64,000 nt of DNA from Streptomyces sp. NBC_00285 (GTDB lineage: Bacteria; Actinomycetota; Actinomycetes; Streptomycetales; Streptomycetaceae). The stretch is taken from contig NZ_CP108055.1 in NCBI RefSeq assembly GCF_036174265.1, positions 7,750,001 through 7,814,000 on the forward strand. The letters are read 5' to 3'. This document shows, piece after piece, positions 50,939-61,344 of the stretch. Under the pieces are notes generated by a model. The model saw nothing but the letters and a program-made list of their open reading frames with translations. It did not search any database and was not told the origin of the DNA. Both the position numbers and the translations under genes were made by a program. Every line of letters begins with the position of its first letter. The first letter of the stretch is position 1.

Positions 50939-52237
50939 TCAGTGCGTCGCGCCGAACAGGATCTTCAGCGTCTTCAGGGCGGTGGCACCATGGCCGGCCC
51001 CGTCGAAACTGCCGGCCCGGACACCGTCCGCGCCGGTCGCGGCGTTCTCCGCGGCGGGGTTCTTGATCTCGTCCCACAGGTTCTTGGCCACGCCGTACGT
51101 CCCGGTGAGCGCTCCCGCGCCGGAGACCGAGACGTCGACGATCCTCGCCGCCGAGGACGGGTCGGCTGCGCCCTTCACCAGCCAGGTGGTGAGCGGGTTC
51201 TCGGCGGCGTGGATGCGCTGCGCGGCCAGCCAGGTCTTGCCGCCCGCGCTGCTCAGCCTCTCGCCCAGGGTGAGGACCTCCGCACCGGCACTCGCCGACC
51301 GCGCGGCACCGTTGACCCCGCGTGCGACGGCACCGACGCCCGGCACCATGCCGAGGGTGTCGCCGACCACGCCCACCGCGTTGCTCCAGAAGTCGGCGTC
51401 GAACTCCCCCTTGGTGAAACCGTCCTTGAGCGACGCCCGTACCACCGGGTTCGACAACCGGCTGATCAGCGTCGCCGCACTCGCCGCCGCCGCCACCAGC
51501 AGGAGGATGGGGCCGACCGGTACGGCGAAGAGGAGCGCCGCGAGGCCCGCGATGGCCGCGATCGTGCCGAGGATGTCGGTGAGGTTGTCGCCGACCCAGT
51601 CCATGGCCTGCTCGAACCAGTTCGGCTCCTCGGGCGCGAGTTTGTCCGTGGAGTCCCGCAGCACGCGTGCCTTGCCGCGGGCGTCGGTGCCGTGCTCCTC
51701 CTGGAGCTCCTGCGCCCTTTTGACGACGTCGTTGTACGCGGTCTTGGCGTTGGTCACCGCCTCGCGTGCCCTGGTGAGTTCCTCGGTCGCCCGGTCCAGC
51801 CGCGCCTGCGCGTTCTTCAGCGCCGCGTCGTCGGTGAACGTCTGGCCCGCGAGCTTGAGATCGGGGTTCGCGGAGGCCGTCTGCTCCTGGCCCTGCGCCG
51901 TGTCGATCTTCCCCTTCGCGTCCTTCGCGTCGCCGTCGAGAGCCCTGGCGCGCTGCTGGTAGCCGTCCAGCGCCTTGTGCCAGTCGGCCAGTGCGGTGGC
52001 CGCCCTGGTGATGGAGGAGTGGGCGTTCTTCAGGTTCGTCGGCAGCGCCCCGTCGAGCTGCTCGCGGAAGGCGACCGCCGCGTCGCCCTCCCAGTCGCCG
52101 CCCGACCGCAGGTTCTCGATCATCTTGTGGGCGTCGGAGATGGTCTGCGCCGACTTCTGGAGCCGCGTCGTGAGCTCCGAGACGACGGAGACGCTGCCCG
52201 GTGCCGGGTCGAAGCCCAGGGAGGGATAGGAGTTCAC
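50939..52237 (-). CDS. Module C WXG/LXG-like protein with hydrophobic segment
   Basis: A 432-aa protein. The N-terminus NSYPSLGFDPAPG resembles NPYPNLGWNPVPG of module A. The WXG-type turn is GDWEGDAAVAFREQLDG (about 52-68). A long helical stalk (about 85-225) includes DLKLAGQTFTDDAALKNAQARLD, again matching module A (DLKLAGKEYPSQAEADAATARL). The hydrophobic pair (ILGTIAAIAGLAALLFAVPVGPILLLVAAAASAAT) lies near 233-267. MVPGVGAVARGVNGAA follows. The start is GTG 52237, overlapping the TGA of the small WXG gene (GTGA). The longer in-frame extension upstream is non-coding, being out of frame across that gene. Confidence 0.75.
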   Translation of the reverse strand: MNSYPSLGFDPAPGSVSVVSELTTRLQKSAQTISDAHKMIENLRSGGDWEGDAAVAFREQLDGALPTNLKNAHSSITRAATALADWHKALDGYQQRARALDGDAKDAKGKIDTAQGQEQTASANPDLKLAGQTFTDDAALKNAQARLDRATEELTRAREAVTNAKTAYNDVVKRAQELQEEHGTDARGKARVLRDSTDKLAPEEPNWFEQAMDWVGDNLTDILGTIAAIAGLAALLFAVPVGPILLLVAAAASAATLISRLSNPVVRASLKDGFTKGEFDADFWSNAVGVVGDTLGMVPGVGAVARGVNGAARSASAGAEVLTLGERLSSAGGKTWLAAQRIHAAENPLTTWLVKGAADPSSAARIVDVSVSGAGALTGTYGVAKNLWDEIKNPAAENAATGADGVRAGSFDGAGHGATALKTLKILFGATH

Positions 52238-52545
52238 TTGCCGCCTCCCTGCGCCGCGGCCTTGCGGAAGCCCTCTTCGAGGGCGTGGTCGACCTCGTCG
52301 TAGTTGGCCTGGCTCTGGCCCACGCTGTCCGCGAACTTCCCGGTGAGCTCGGCGATCTGCTCGGAGCCGTACTTCCAGTGCTCGTGGAACTCCGCGCAGG
52401 CGGCGTCCAGGTCCTTGGTGCCGATGCCCTCCGCGGACACGTCCTGCATCCACTTGCGGACGTTGTCCAGCTCGGCCTTCGCGTCCTCCAACGTCTTTCT
52501 GAAGCGCCCCAGTTCGGCGGTGTCGGTCTTGAAATAGTCCGTCAC
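52234..52545 (-). CDS. Module C small WXG-like protein
   Basis: A 103-aa helical hairpin. The core GTKDLDAACAEFHEHWKYGSEQIAEL (about 41-66) places the Trp as in modules A and B. YDEVD (Y-x-x-x-D, about 81-85) fits the ESX secretion motif. It is the first gene of module C and lies downstream of eccC, from which a strong terminator separates it, so it must have its own promoter in the ~40 bases before the start or use read-through. Confidence 0.78.
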   Translation of the reverse strand: MTDYFKTDTAELGRFRKTLEDAKAELDNVRKWMQDVSAEGIGTKDLDAACAEFHEHWKYGSEQIAELTGKFADSVGQSQANYDEVDHALEEGFRKAAAQGGGK

Positions 52546-52585
52546 GATCTCTCTCCCCGTTCGACATGTTTCTTCACAACGACAA

Positions 52586-52619
52586 AGAGGGGCGGGCCGC
52601 AGACACGGCCCGCCCCTCT
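52586..52619 (-). terminator. Terminator of eccC
   Basis: AGAGGGGCGGGCCG (52586-52599) and CGGCCCGCCCCTCT (52606-52619) form a perfect 14-bp stem with a 6-base loop. In the minus direction it is followed by TTTGTCG, a short U-tract. It lies 16 bases after the eccC stop. Confidence 0.85.
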
Positions 52620-52634
52620 CACCCGAGCCGGATC

Positions 52635-55600
52635 TCAGCTCTCCGGCAGATATCCCGTCTGGACGAGCTGGCCGCTCGACCGGCGCGAGATGAACTGGCC
52701 ACGGCCCGGCGGCTGCTGGGTCGCCTTGATGTTGTTGAACACCGGGCCCTCCGACGGGTCGCCGGACAGCACGATGCCCTGCGCGCCGAGTTCCTTGATC
52801 CGGGTGAGGACCGGTTCGAAGGAGGAGCGCGAGGCACCGGAGGTGCTGCGGGCCAGGATGATGCGCAGGCCCAGGTCACGCGCGAACGGCAGGTACTCCA
52901 TGAGCACCGACATCGGGTTGCCCATCGACGAGGCGACGAGGTCGTAGTCGTCGACGAAGATGAACGCGTCGGGCTCGTTGTACCAACTGCGGTTGCGCAG
53001 CTGGTCCGGCGTCACGTCGGGCCCCGGCATACGGCGACTCATGGAACCGGCCAGCGACTCCATGACCTCCTGGAGCTGCGGCCCCGAGGCGCAGTACTTG
53101 TACATGTGGCTCTCGGGCACCTGGCCCAGCAGCGCGCGCCGGAAGTCCGAGACCACGAACAGCGCCTTGTCGGTCGCGTACCGCTCCGCGATCTGCTTGG
53201 CCATGAACCGCAGCAGCGAGGACTTGCCGGACTCGCTCTCGCCGTAGATGACGAACAGCGGGTCGGTCTCGAAGTCCACGAAGACCGGCGAGAGGGTGAG
53301 CTCGTCGACGCCGACCGCGATGCCACGGTTGCCGAAGTCGCCGCCGCCGGGCAGCTCGGACGCGTGCAGCATCGTCGGCAGCATCCGCACCTTCGGCGCC
53401 TGCGGGCCCTGCCAGGCGTTGTTGACGCTCTGCACGAGGTTCGCCATGCCGTCGGCGAGGTCCTCCACCGCGGTCGACCCGTCGATACGGGGCGTGGCGG
53501 CGAGGTAGTCGAGCTTGTCCGGGGACAGACCGCGCCCGGGCTTGCCCATCGGTACGTTCTCGGCCCGCTTGCGGTCGAACTCCGACTCCATCGCGTCCCC
53601 GAGCCGCAGTTCGAGCCGGCTCAGGATCTGGTCGCGTAGCGCGGGCCGCATCTCGGTGTACCGGGTCGCGGTGATGATCAGGTGGACGCCGAAACCGAGA
53701 CCGCGGGTCGCGATGTCCGCGATGACCGGGTCGAGCATCTCGTAGTCGTTCTTGAACGTCGCCCAGCCGTCGATGATGAGGAAGACGTCGCCCCACTGCT
53801 GGTCGGGGTAGTGCCCCTGCGCCCGGCGGGACCGGAAGGTGTTCATGGAGTCGATGCTCTTGGAGCGGAAGAACTCCTCACGGGCATTGAGGATGCCGTG
53901 CACCTCCGCGACCGTACGGCGGACCTTCTCCTGGTCCAGCCGGGAGGCCGCGCCGCCCATGTGGGCCAGGTTCTCCAGCGCGAGCATGCCGCCGCCGCCG
54001 AAGTCGAGGGCGTAGAACTGCACTTCGGCCGGGGTGTGGGTGAGCGCGAACGACGTGATCATCGTGCGCACGAGCGTCGACTTGCCGGACTGCGGGCCGC
54101 CCACGATCAGCGCGTGACCGGCGGCACCCGACAGGTCCGCGTACATCACGTCACGGCGCTGCTCGAAGGGCTTGTCGACCAGGCCGACCGGCACGGTCAG
54201 CTTGCTCTGCAGGTGGTAGCCCTCGGCGTGCAGACCGCGCTCCGGGCTGACGCCCAGGACGGGCAGCACCTGGTCGAGGCTGAACGGCTCGTCCAGCGGC
54301 GGCAGCCACACCTGGTGGGCGGGCGGACCCTGCCCGTCCAGACGGCTGACGATGACGTCGAGAACGGTGTCGGCGAGCGCGTCGTCGACCTGGTTGGTGC
54401 GGGTCTCCGGCTCCGGGTCGGCGAGGATCCGCACCGGCACCGGCGCGGCGGTGAACAGCACCGGCGAGCGGTCGATCCGGCCGCCGCCCTGCACCGTCGG
54501 CCCGTTCGACCGGTAGGTGCCGGACACGTACGCGGCCTTGAACTGCACCATCGTCTCGGTGTCGTACTTGAGGATGCCCGCGCCGGGGACGTTCGGCAGG
54601 TGGTAGGCGTCGGGCACACCGATCGCCGTACGGGACTCGGCGGCCGAGAAGGTACGCAGACCGATGCGGTACGACAGGAAGGTGTCGAGGCCGCGCAGCT
54701 TGCCCTCCTCAAGGCGCTGCGAGGCGAGCAGCATGTGCACACCCAGCGAACGGCCGATACGGCCGATCTGGATGAACATCTCGATGAAGTCCGGCTTGGC
54801 GGCGAGCAGTTCGCTGAACTCGTCGATGATCAGGACGAGCGAGGGCAGCGGGTCGAGCGCGGCGCCCGCGGCGCGGGCCTTCTCGTAGTCGGTGATGTTG
54901 GCGTAGTTGCCGGACTGCCGCAGGAGTTCCTGGCGGCGGGTCAGCTCACCGGTGATGGAGTCGCGCATCCGGTCCACGAGCGTCAGCTCGTCGGCCAGGT
55001 TGGTGATCACCGCGGACACGTGCGGCATGTTGCCCATGCCGGTGAAGGTGGCACCACCCTTGAAGTCCGCGAGGACGAAGTTGAGCGTCTCGGACGAGTG
55101 GGTGACCGCGAGGCCCAGCACCAGGGTGCGCAGCAGCTCCGACTTTCCGGAACCGGTGGCGCCGACGCACAGGCCGTGCGGGCCCATGCCCTCCTGCGAG
55201 GCCTCCTTGAGGTCCAGCATGACCGGCTCGCCACTCGAGCCGAGACCGATCGGGACCCGCAGCCGCTCGTGCAGCGTGCGCGGCCGCCAGGTGCGCGAGA
55301 CGTCCACGCCCGCCGCGTCACCGATCTGCATGAGGTCGGTGAAGTCCAGGTTCGCGAGCAGCGGTTCGTCGGCGTCGGCGGCACCCAGCCGCAGCGGCGC
55401 CAACTGGCGGGCCAGCGACTCCGCCTGCGCCTGCGACAGGACATCGGGCGTGCCGGTGAAGACACCCGTGCCCGCCTCCAGTTCCATGCCCTCGGGCCAC
55501 ACCCGCACCGACAGGGAGCCACGCGCCTCGTCGAGGTCACCGGGCACCACCTCGACGATGGTCACGCCCTGCAGGCCCTCCGCCGAGGCGAGAACCGAGT

Positions 55601-56573
55601 CCGCGGGCACACCGCCGCCGTCCAGGACGACGACCACGTGCGGCTGGTCCAGGACCGGCGAGCCGTCCCGGCTCCAGCGGGCGCGACCCTCCAGCTGGTG
55701 GGCGATCATCTCCTCGAGCTCACCGAGGTCGAAGCAGAGCAGACGCCGGGTGCCGGCGCCGTCGGAGTCCTTGTGCTGCATGTGCGGCAGCCACTTGGTC
55801 CACTCCCAGTCCACCGCCGCGCCCGGCGAGGCCACGACCGCTACCAGCACGTCGTCGGGCGAGTGCAGCGAGGCCAACTGGCCGACCACGGAACGGGTCT
55901 GGCCGTAGACCGTCTCGGCGTCACCGGAGATCGTCACGTGGTAGAAGGAGCGCAGCCCGATGGCAAGCGGGAGTTCACCGAGCGTGCCGTAGCTCGCGAT
56001 GAACTGCTGCATGGCGTGGGCGGTCAGCGGCTCCAGCTCGTCCACCGGCGCGGTGTCGGGAGCGACCAGGGGAGTCGCCAGCTGCTGCGGGCCGAGGCCG
56101 ATGCGCACCTGGGCGAAGTCCGGGTCCGTGGAACGCCGTTCCCACAGCCGCGACCCCTCGGCGACCAGCGCCCACAGTTGCTCCGGCGCCGGGTGCAGGT
56201 AGTACTGGGCGTCGCGCTGCTTGTGCACGGTGCGCCGCACCTCACGCCGCTTCTGCGCCAGGTACTTGAGGTAGTCGCGACGGGCCTCGGCCATCTGACC
56301 GGACGGCCCCTTCCGGGCCCGCACGATCTGGGCGACCAGCATGGCGACCGTGGAGACCATCATGAGCCCGCCCATGATCTTCATGAAGCCCTGGGCCCCG
56401 GGCATGAAGAAGAACGCCGCCGACGAGCCCATGCCCAGCATGGGCAGCAGGTTCATCAGCAGACTGTCGTCCTCGGTACGAGGGAGTTCGGGAGGCGACT
56501 CGAGCTTGACCTCCTCACTCGGCACCTCCGGCGGGTATACCCGCGGCGGGCGCTTGACGATGACGACGCTCAC
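52635..56573 (-). CDS. eccC: Type VII secretion FtsK/SpoIIIE ATPase EccC
   Basis: A 1312-aa motor protein of the ESX apparatus, with EccCa and EccCb fused in one chain. It starts MSVVIVKRPPRVYPPEVP and has two N-terminal membrane segments (about 38-80, MLGMGSSAAFFFMPGAQGFM and KIMGGLMMVSTVAMLVAQIV). Three FtsK-type ATPase domains have Walker A motifs GATGSGKS (about 471), GGPQSGKS (about 825) and GESESGKS (about 1111). Only the first has a normal DE Walker B (LVLIIDEFSELL); the second reads LIIDGWA and the third FVDDYDL. That matches EccC proteins, where D1 drives transport and D2/D3 bind substrate. It is divergent from eccD across 260 bases. Confidence 0.96.
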   Translation of the reverse strand: MSVVIVKRPPRVYPPEVPSEEVKLESPPELPRTEDDSLLMNLLPMLGMGSSAAFFFMPGAQGFMKIMGGLMMVSTVAMLVAQIVRARKGPSGQMAEARRDYLKYLAQKRREVRRTVHKQRDAQYYLHPAPEQLWALVAEGSRLWERRSTDPDFAQVRIGLGPQQLATPLVAPDTAPVDELEPLTAHAMQQFIASYGTLGELPLAIGLRSFYHVTISGDAETVYGQTRSVVGQLASLHSPDDVLVAVVASPGAAVDWEWTKWLPHMQHKDSDGAGTRRLLCFDLGELEEMIAHQLEGRARWSRDGSPVLDQPHVVVVLDGGGVPADSVLASAEGLQGVTIVEVVPGDLDEARGSLSVRVWPEGMELEAGTGVFTGTPDVLSQAQAESLARQLAPLRLGAADADEPLLANLDFTDLMQIGDAAGVDVSRTWRPRTLHERLRVPIGLGSSGEPVMLDLKEASQEGMGPHGLCVGATGSGKSELLRTLVLGLAVTHSSETLNFVLADFKGGATFTGMGNMPHVSAVITNLADELTLVDRMRDSITGELTRRQELLRQSGNYANITDYEKARAAGAALDPLPSLVLIIDEFSELLAAKPDFIEMFIQIGRIGRSLGVHMLLASQRLEEGKLRGLDTFLSYRIGLRTFSAAESRTAIGVPDAYHLPNVPGAGILKYDTETMVQFKAAYVSGTYRSNGPTVQGGGRIDRSPVLFTAAPVPVRILADPEPETRTNQVDDALADTVLDVIVSRLDGQGPPAHQVWLPPLDEPFSLDQVLPVLGVSPERGLHAEGYHLQSKLTVPVGLVDKPFEQRRDVMYADLSGAAGHALIVGGPQSGKSTLVRTMITSFALTHTPAEVQFYALDFGGGGMLALENLAHMGGAASRLDQEKVRRTVAEVHGILNAREEFFRSKSIDSMNTFRSRRAQGHYPDQQWGDVFLIIDGWATFKNDYEMLDPVIADIATRGLGFGVHLIITATRYTEMRPALRDQILSRLELRLGDAMESEFDRKRAENVPMGKPGRGLSPDKLDYLAATPRIDGSTAVEDLADGMANLVQSVNNAWQGPQAPKVRMLPTMLHASELPGGGDFGNRGIAVGVDELTLSPVFVDFETDPLFVIYGESESGKSSLLRFMAKQIAERYATDKALFVVSDFRRALLGQVPESHMYKYCASGPQLQEVMESLAGSMSRRMPGPDVTPDQLRNRSWYNEPDAFIFVDDYDLVASSMGNPMSVLMEYLPFARDLGLRIILARSTSGASRSSFEPVLTRIKELGAQGIVLSGDPSEGPVFNNIKATQQPPGRGQFISRRSSGQLVQTGYLPES

Positions 56574-56833
56574 CGATCCACCAGTCCTTCACGCAATCGC
56601 AATGTCGAACCGCCCCCGTCGTGACGGCCCCCGTATGTTCGTCAACTCATGGGGCTTTGCCAACTCATGAGCCGGGCGTTGATCCTACTGTTCTGCGGGG
56701 CCCTTGAGCCGATAGGGGATGGGGAGATGCCGCAAGAGGACGGTAGGGTGACGCTCCAAAAGAAGCGCGGAGCGGGAATCGCCCTGGCAAACCGCGACGA
56801 ATCACCGAGTACTGGACTAGGGGGAACCGTCAG

Positions 56834-58297
56834 GTGAGTACGGTTTCAGCAACCGGATTCTGCCGGGTCACGGTGGCGGCACCGAACAGCCGGATCGATG
56901 TGGCACTTCCCGAGGATGTGCCGCTCTCTGACGTATACCCGGAGATTCTGCGGCTGTCGGGGCAGACGCCCGAGGAGGCCGCACCCACCGGGTACAACCT
57001 CGTACGCAGGGACGGTTCTGTCCTCGACGACGGCCGTTCGCTCTCCGAACAGCAGATACGCGATGGCGAATTGCTGCTCCTGCGGCCGTTCGCGGACTCG
57101 CTGCCACCCGCCGTCTTCGACGATGTCGTGGACGCCGTGGCCGCCGTCGTCGAGGCCGACCGGCGCAGTTGGAACGACAGCATGATGCGGGTCGTCGGCC
57201 TGACCGCCGGCGCGCTCCTGCTGACGATGCTGGCGCTGGCGCTGTGGTTCTCGGAGCCGCTCCGCCACGACATGCACGGCCTGCCGGGCGTCATCGCAGG
57301 TGTCACCGGAGTCGTCCTCGTGGCACTCGCGTCCGTACGGGCCCGGGTCTACGACGACCACCACGCGGCCGTGGCCCTCGGTCTCGCCTCGTTGCCGCAC
57401 CTGATGGTCGGCGGCTCCGGCGTCATGGGCCTCGACGCGGGGGAGGGGCCCGGACGGCTGAACCTCCTCGTCGGCTTCGCCGTCGTCCTGGTCGCCGCGG
57501 TGCTGCTCGTCCTGATGCTGCCCCAGAAGGACGCGCCGTTCATCGCTGCCGCGTTCGGCGCCGGCGTCGGCGTAATGGCCACCTTCGCCGCGATCGTCTC
57601 CGAGGCCGAGCCGCGTGAGAGCGCCGCCGTCACCGCCGTGGTCATGGTCGCCGTCATCGGCTTCCTGCCCGGCTGGTCCGCCCGCTTCTCCCGGCTTCCC
57701 ATCGGCTTCCGCTCGCCCGACCAGATCGCCAAGCGCGGTCGCGCCGAGGACCAGCACGAGCAGGAGCCGGTCGACTACCAGCTCATCACCGACCAGGCCC
57801 GCCGCGGCCACGAACTGCTGCTCGGCCTCGTCGGCGGCTGCGCGGTCACCGGCGTCGCCTCCGCCGGTGTGGTGCTCGGCTTCTCCAGCAGCGGCTGGGC
57901 CCAGCTGCTGTCCCTGGCGGCCGGCCTCGCCATGCTGATGCGGGCCCGGCTCTTCCTGTACACGTCCCAGGTCGTGACCCTGATGATCTCGGGCATCATC
58001 ACCGTCAGCCTGCTGGTCCTCGGCCTGGCCCTGAACCCGCCGGCCGACATCATCAAGGACCTCGTCTACGACCACAACAGCGCCCCGCTGGACATCCGCA
58101 CCGTCTGGCTCTCCGCCGCGGTGGCCCTGGGCGCCACGCTCCTCGTGGCCGTCGCCCTGATCGTGCCGCGCAAGGGCGTGACCCCGTTCTGGGGCCGGAT
58201 GCTCGACCTGAGCGAGGGCGCGGTGCTGCTCTCCCTCGTCCCGCTCTGCCTGGCGGTCCTCGACCTCTACGCGGCGGCCCGCGGCATGACCAGCTGA
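56834..58297 (+). CDS. eccD: Type VII secretion integral membrane protein EccD
   Basis: This 487-aa protein forms the membrane vestibule of the ESX complex. An N-terminal ubiquitin-like domain ([30 protein letters not shown]... [33 protein letters not shown], about 9-85) is followed by about eleven hydrophobic helices from residue 118 on, including [17 protein letters not shown] and [14 protein letters not shown]. Between helices 6 and 7 is a charged cytoplasmic loop ([23 protein letters not shown]). The start is GTG 56834 after GGGGGAACC. It is the last machinery gene before rpsO. Confidence 0.95.
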   Translation: MSTVSATGFCRVTVAAPNSRIDVALPEDVPLSDVYPEILRLSGQTPEEAAPTGYNLVRRDGSVLDDGRSLSEQQIRDGELLLLRPFADSLPPAVFDDVVDAVAAVVEADRRSWNDSMMRVVGLTAGALLLTMLALALWFSEPLRHDMHGLPGVIAGVTGVVLVALASVRARVYDDHHAAVALGLASLPHLMVGGSGVMGLDAGEGPGRLNLLVGFAVVLVAAVLLVLMLPQKDAPFIAAAFGAGVGVMATFAAIVSEAEPRESAAVTAVVMVAVIGFLPGWSARFSRLPIGFRSPDQIAKRGRAEDQHEQEPVDYQLITDQARRGHELLLGLVGGCAVTGVASAGVVLGFSSSGWAQLLSLAAGLAMLMRARLFLYTSQVVTLMISGIITVSLLVLGLALNPPADIIKDLVYDHNSAPLDIRTVWLSAAVALGATLLVAVALIVPRKGVTPFWGRMLDLSEGAVLLSLVPLCLAVLDLYAAARGMTS

Positions 58298-58317
58298 CGG
58301 CCGGCCCGAGCAGACGA

Positions 58318-58351
58318 CAGCGGCTGTCACCCACATGGGTGGCAGCCGCTG
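58318..58351 (+). terminator. Terminator after eccD
   Basis: CAGCGGCTGTCACCC (58318-58332) and GGGTGGCAGCCGCTG (58337-58351) form a 15-bp stem with one G-U pair and a 4-base loop (ACAT), 21 bases after the eccD stop. It marks the right boundary of the ESX locus. Confidence 0.85.
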
Positions 58352-58554
58352 CGTCATGTGTACGTATTCGGCGTGGACCGGGGCACTGCCGTCGGGCTGA
58401 TACCCTGGCTGACGGCCGTTTGTGTACGCACCCCCGGAGCTGTCGGCCCCGGAGGCCGCGCCCGACGGATCCCCGCCTCCCGAGTTACGGAAGCTCCCCT
58501 GAGAAGTGGACCAGGGGCACTCGGTGGCCACCCAACAGACTACGAGGAGTACGC

Positions 58555-58842
58555 GTGTCGCTCGACGCCGCTACGAAGAAGCAGATCATGACCGAGTTCG
58601 GCCAGAAGGAGGGCGACACCGGCTCCCCCGAGGTCCAGGTCGCGATGCTCTCGCGCCGTATCTCGGACCTGACCGAGCACCTCAAGACCCACAAGCACGA
58701 CCACCACTCCCGTCGTGGTCTGCTGATCCTGGTCGGTCAGCGCCGTCGCCTTCTCCAGTACCTGGCGAAGAAGGACATCCAGCGCTTCCGTGCGCTGGTC
58801 GACCGCCTCGGCATCCGCCGCGGTGCGGCGGGCGCCAAGTAG
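58555..58842 (+). CDS. rpsO: Ribosomal protein S15
   Basis: This 95-aa 30S protein binds the central domain of 16S r[74 protein letters not shown] and [13 protein letters not shown] cover the complete family pattern. The GTG start is preceded by GAGGAG. It is the usual neighbour of pnp. Confidence 0.97.
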   Translation: MSLDAATKKQIMTEFGQKEGDTGSPEVQVAMLSRRISDLTEHLKTHKHDHHSRRGLLILVGQRRRLLQYLAKKDIQRFRALVDRLGIRRGAAGAK

Positions 58843-58851
58843 GACGCCGTG

Positions 58852-58890
58852 AAGGGAGCGGTTCCCGAAGCGATCGGGGACCGCTCCCTT
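58852..58890 (+). terminator. Hairpin between rpsO and pnp
   Basis: Left arm 58852-58867 and right arm 58875-58890 pair over 16 positions (one G-U), loop AAGCGAT. It begins 10 bases after the rpsO stop. In Streptomyces coelicolor the rpsO-pnp intergenic hairpin is cut by RNase III in processing of the pnp transcript (established knowledge). It may act here as attenuator, processing site, or both. Confidence 0.75.
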
Positions 58891-59131
58891 TGCCGTACGC
58901 CTGGAAACGTGCGCAGTGTCACACCCGCTTTGTAGTGTGGTAGCGCACGGCAGTATCACGAGGAGAAGTGCACCTCGCCGCCGCCGGTCCTCGGTAGTGG
59001 CCCCCGGGCTAGGAACCCCGGGTGCTTCGATCGAAGACCGGCCCGCACCAGACGGCGCGCTTCTCCGCGCAGGTCCCCCCGCCACACGGGCGGATCGGGA
59101 CAAAAGACGAAAAGTAACGGAGAAAACACTA

Positions 59132-61344
59132 GTGGAGAACGAGACCCACTACGCCGAGGCCGTCATCGACAACGGCTCCTTCGGCACCCGCACCATCCGC
59201 TTCGAGACGGGCCGCCTGGCCAAGCAGGCCGCCGGCTCCGCCGTGGCGTACCTGGACGACGACACCATGGTGCTGTCGGCCACCACCGCCTCCAAGAAGC
59301 CCAAGGAAAACCTCGACTTCTTCCCCCTCACGGTGGACGTCGAGGAGCGGATGTACGCCGCAGGCAAGATCCCCGGCAGCTTCTTCCGCCGCGAGGGCCG
59401 TCCCTCCGAGGACGCCATCCTCACCTGTCGCCTGATCGACCGCCCGCTGCGCCCGTCCTTCAAGAAGGGCCTGCGCAACGAGATCCAGGTCGTCGCGACG
59501 ATCATGGCCCTCAACCCCGACCACCTGTACGACGTCGTGGCGATCAACGCCGCCTCCGCGTCCACCCAGCTGGCCGGCCTGCCCTTCTCCGGCCCGATCG
59601 GCGGCGTCCGCGTCGCGCTGATCAACGGCCAGTGGGTCGCGTTCCCGACGCACACCGAGCTCGAGGACGCCGTCTTCGACATGGTCGTCGCGGGCCGCGC
59701 CCTGGAGGACGGCGACGTCGCGATCATGATGGTCGAGGCCGAGGCCACCGAGAAGACCATTCAGCTGGTCCAGGGCGGCGCCGAGGCGCCGACCGAGGAG
59801 GTCGTCGCCGCCGGTCTGGACGCCGCGAAGCCCTTCATCAAGGTGCTCTGCAAGGCCCAGGCCGACCTCGCCGCCAAGGCCGCCAAGCCGACCGGTGAGT
59901 TCCCGGTCTTCCTCGACTACCAGGACGACGTCCTGGAGGCCCTGACGGCCGCGGTCAAGAGCGAGCTCTCCCAGGCGCTCACCATCGCCGGCAAGCAGGA
60001 CCGCGAGGCCGAGCTGGACCGCGTCAAGGAGATCGCCGCCGAGAAGCTGCTCCCGCAGTTCGAGGGCCGCGAGAAGGAGATCAGCGCGGCCTACCGCTCG
60101 CTGACCAAGTCCCTGGTCCGTGAGCGCGTCATCAAGGACAAGGTCCGCATCGACGGCCGCGGCGTCACGGACATCCGTACGCTCGCCGCCGAGGTCGAGG
60201 CCATCCCGCGCGTGCACGGCTCGGCGCTGTTCGAGCGTGGCGAGACCCAGATCCTGGGCGTCACCACCCTCAACATGCTCCGTATGGAGCAGCAGCTGGA
60301 CACCCTTTCCCCGGTGACCCGCAAGCGCTACATGCACAACTACAACTTCCCGCCGTACTCCGTCGGCGAGACCGGCCGCGTCGGCTCCCCGAAGCGCCGC
60401 GAGATCGGCCACGGAGCGCTCGCCGAGCGCGCGATCGTGCCGGTCCTGCCGTCGCGCGAGGACTTCCCGTACGCGATCCGTCAGGTGTCCGAGGCTCTCG
60501 GCTCCAACGGCTCGACGTCCATGGGCTCGGTCTGCGCCTCCACCATGTCGCTGCTGAACGCCGGTGTGCCCCTCAAGGCCCCCGTCGCCGGTATCGCCAT
60601 GGGTCTGATCTCCCAGGAGATCAACGGCGAGACGCACTACGTCGCCCTCACCGACATCCTCGGTGCGGAGGACGCCTTCGGTGACATGGACTTCAAGGTC
60701 GCCGGCACCAAGGAGTTCGTGACCGCCCTCCAGCTCGACACCAAGCTGGACGGCATCCCCGCCTCCGTCCTGGCCGCCGCTCTCAAGCAGGCCCGTGACG
60801 CCCGCCTCCACATCCTCGACGTGATGATGGAAGCGATCGACACGCCGGACGAGATGTCCCCGAACGCCCCGCGGATCATCACCGTCAAGATCCCCGTGGA
60901 CAAGATCGGTGAGGTCATCGGCCCCAAGGGCAAGATGATCAACCAGATCCAGGAGGACACCGGCGCCGAGATCACGATCGAGGACGACGGCACCATCTAC
61001 ATCGGTGCCCAGGTCGGCTCGCAGGCCGAGGCGGCCCGCGCGACGATCAACTCGATCGCCAACCCGACCATGCCGGAGGTCGGCGAGCGCTACCTGGGCA
61101 CGGTCGTGAAGACGACCACCTTCGGTGCGTTCGTGTCGCTGCTCCCGGGCAAGGACGGTCTGCTGCACATCTCGCAGATCCGCAAGCTCGCCGGCGGCAA
61201 GCGCGTGGAGAACGTCGAGGACGTCCTCGGCGTGGGCTCCAAGGTCCAGGTCGAGATCGCCGAGATCGACTCCCGGGGCAAGCTCTCCCTCATCCCCGTG
61301 ATCGAGGGCGAGGGCGACGAAGAGAAGAAGGACGACACCGACCA

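Noticed and set aside
53682..56624. A 980-codon plus-strand frame over eccC
   Set aside because: Antisense to EccC with three intact Walker A motifs; the product is Arg/Glu/Val/Leu-rich noise.
58843..59131. Extended N-terminus of PNPase from an upstream in-frame start at 58916
   Set aside because: The extension crosses the leader hairpin region, has low-complexity Arg/Pro sequence, and the GTG at 59132 has the better ribosome-binding site and the family-typical start.
59129..61168. A 679-codon minus-strand frame over pnp
   Set aside because: Antisense to polynucleotide phosphorylase; no domain in the product.
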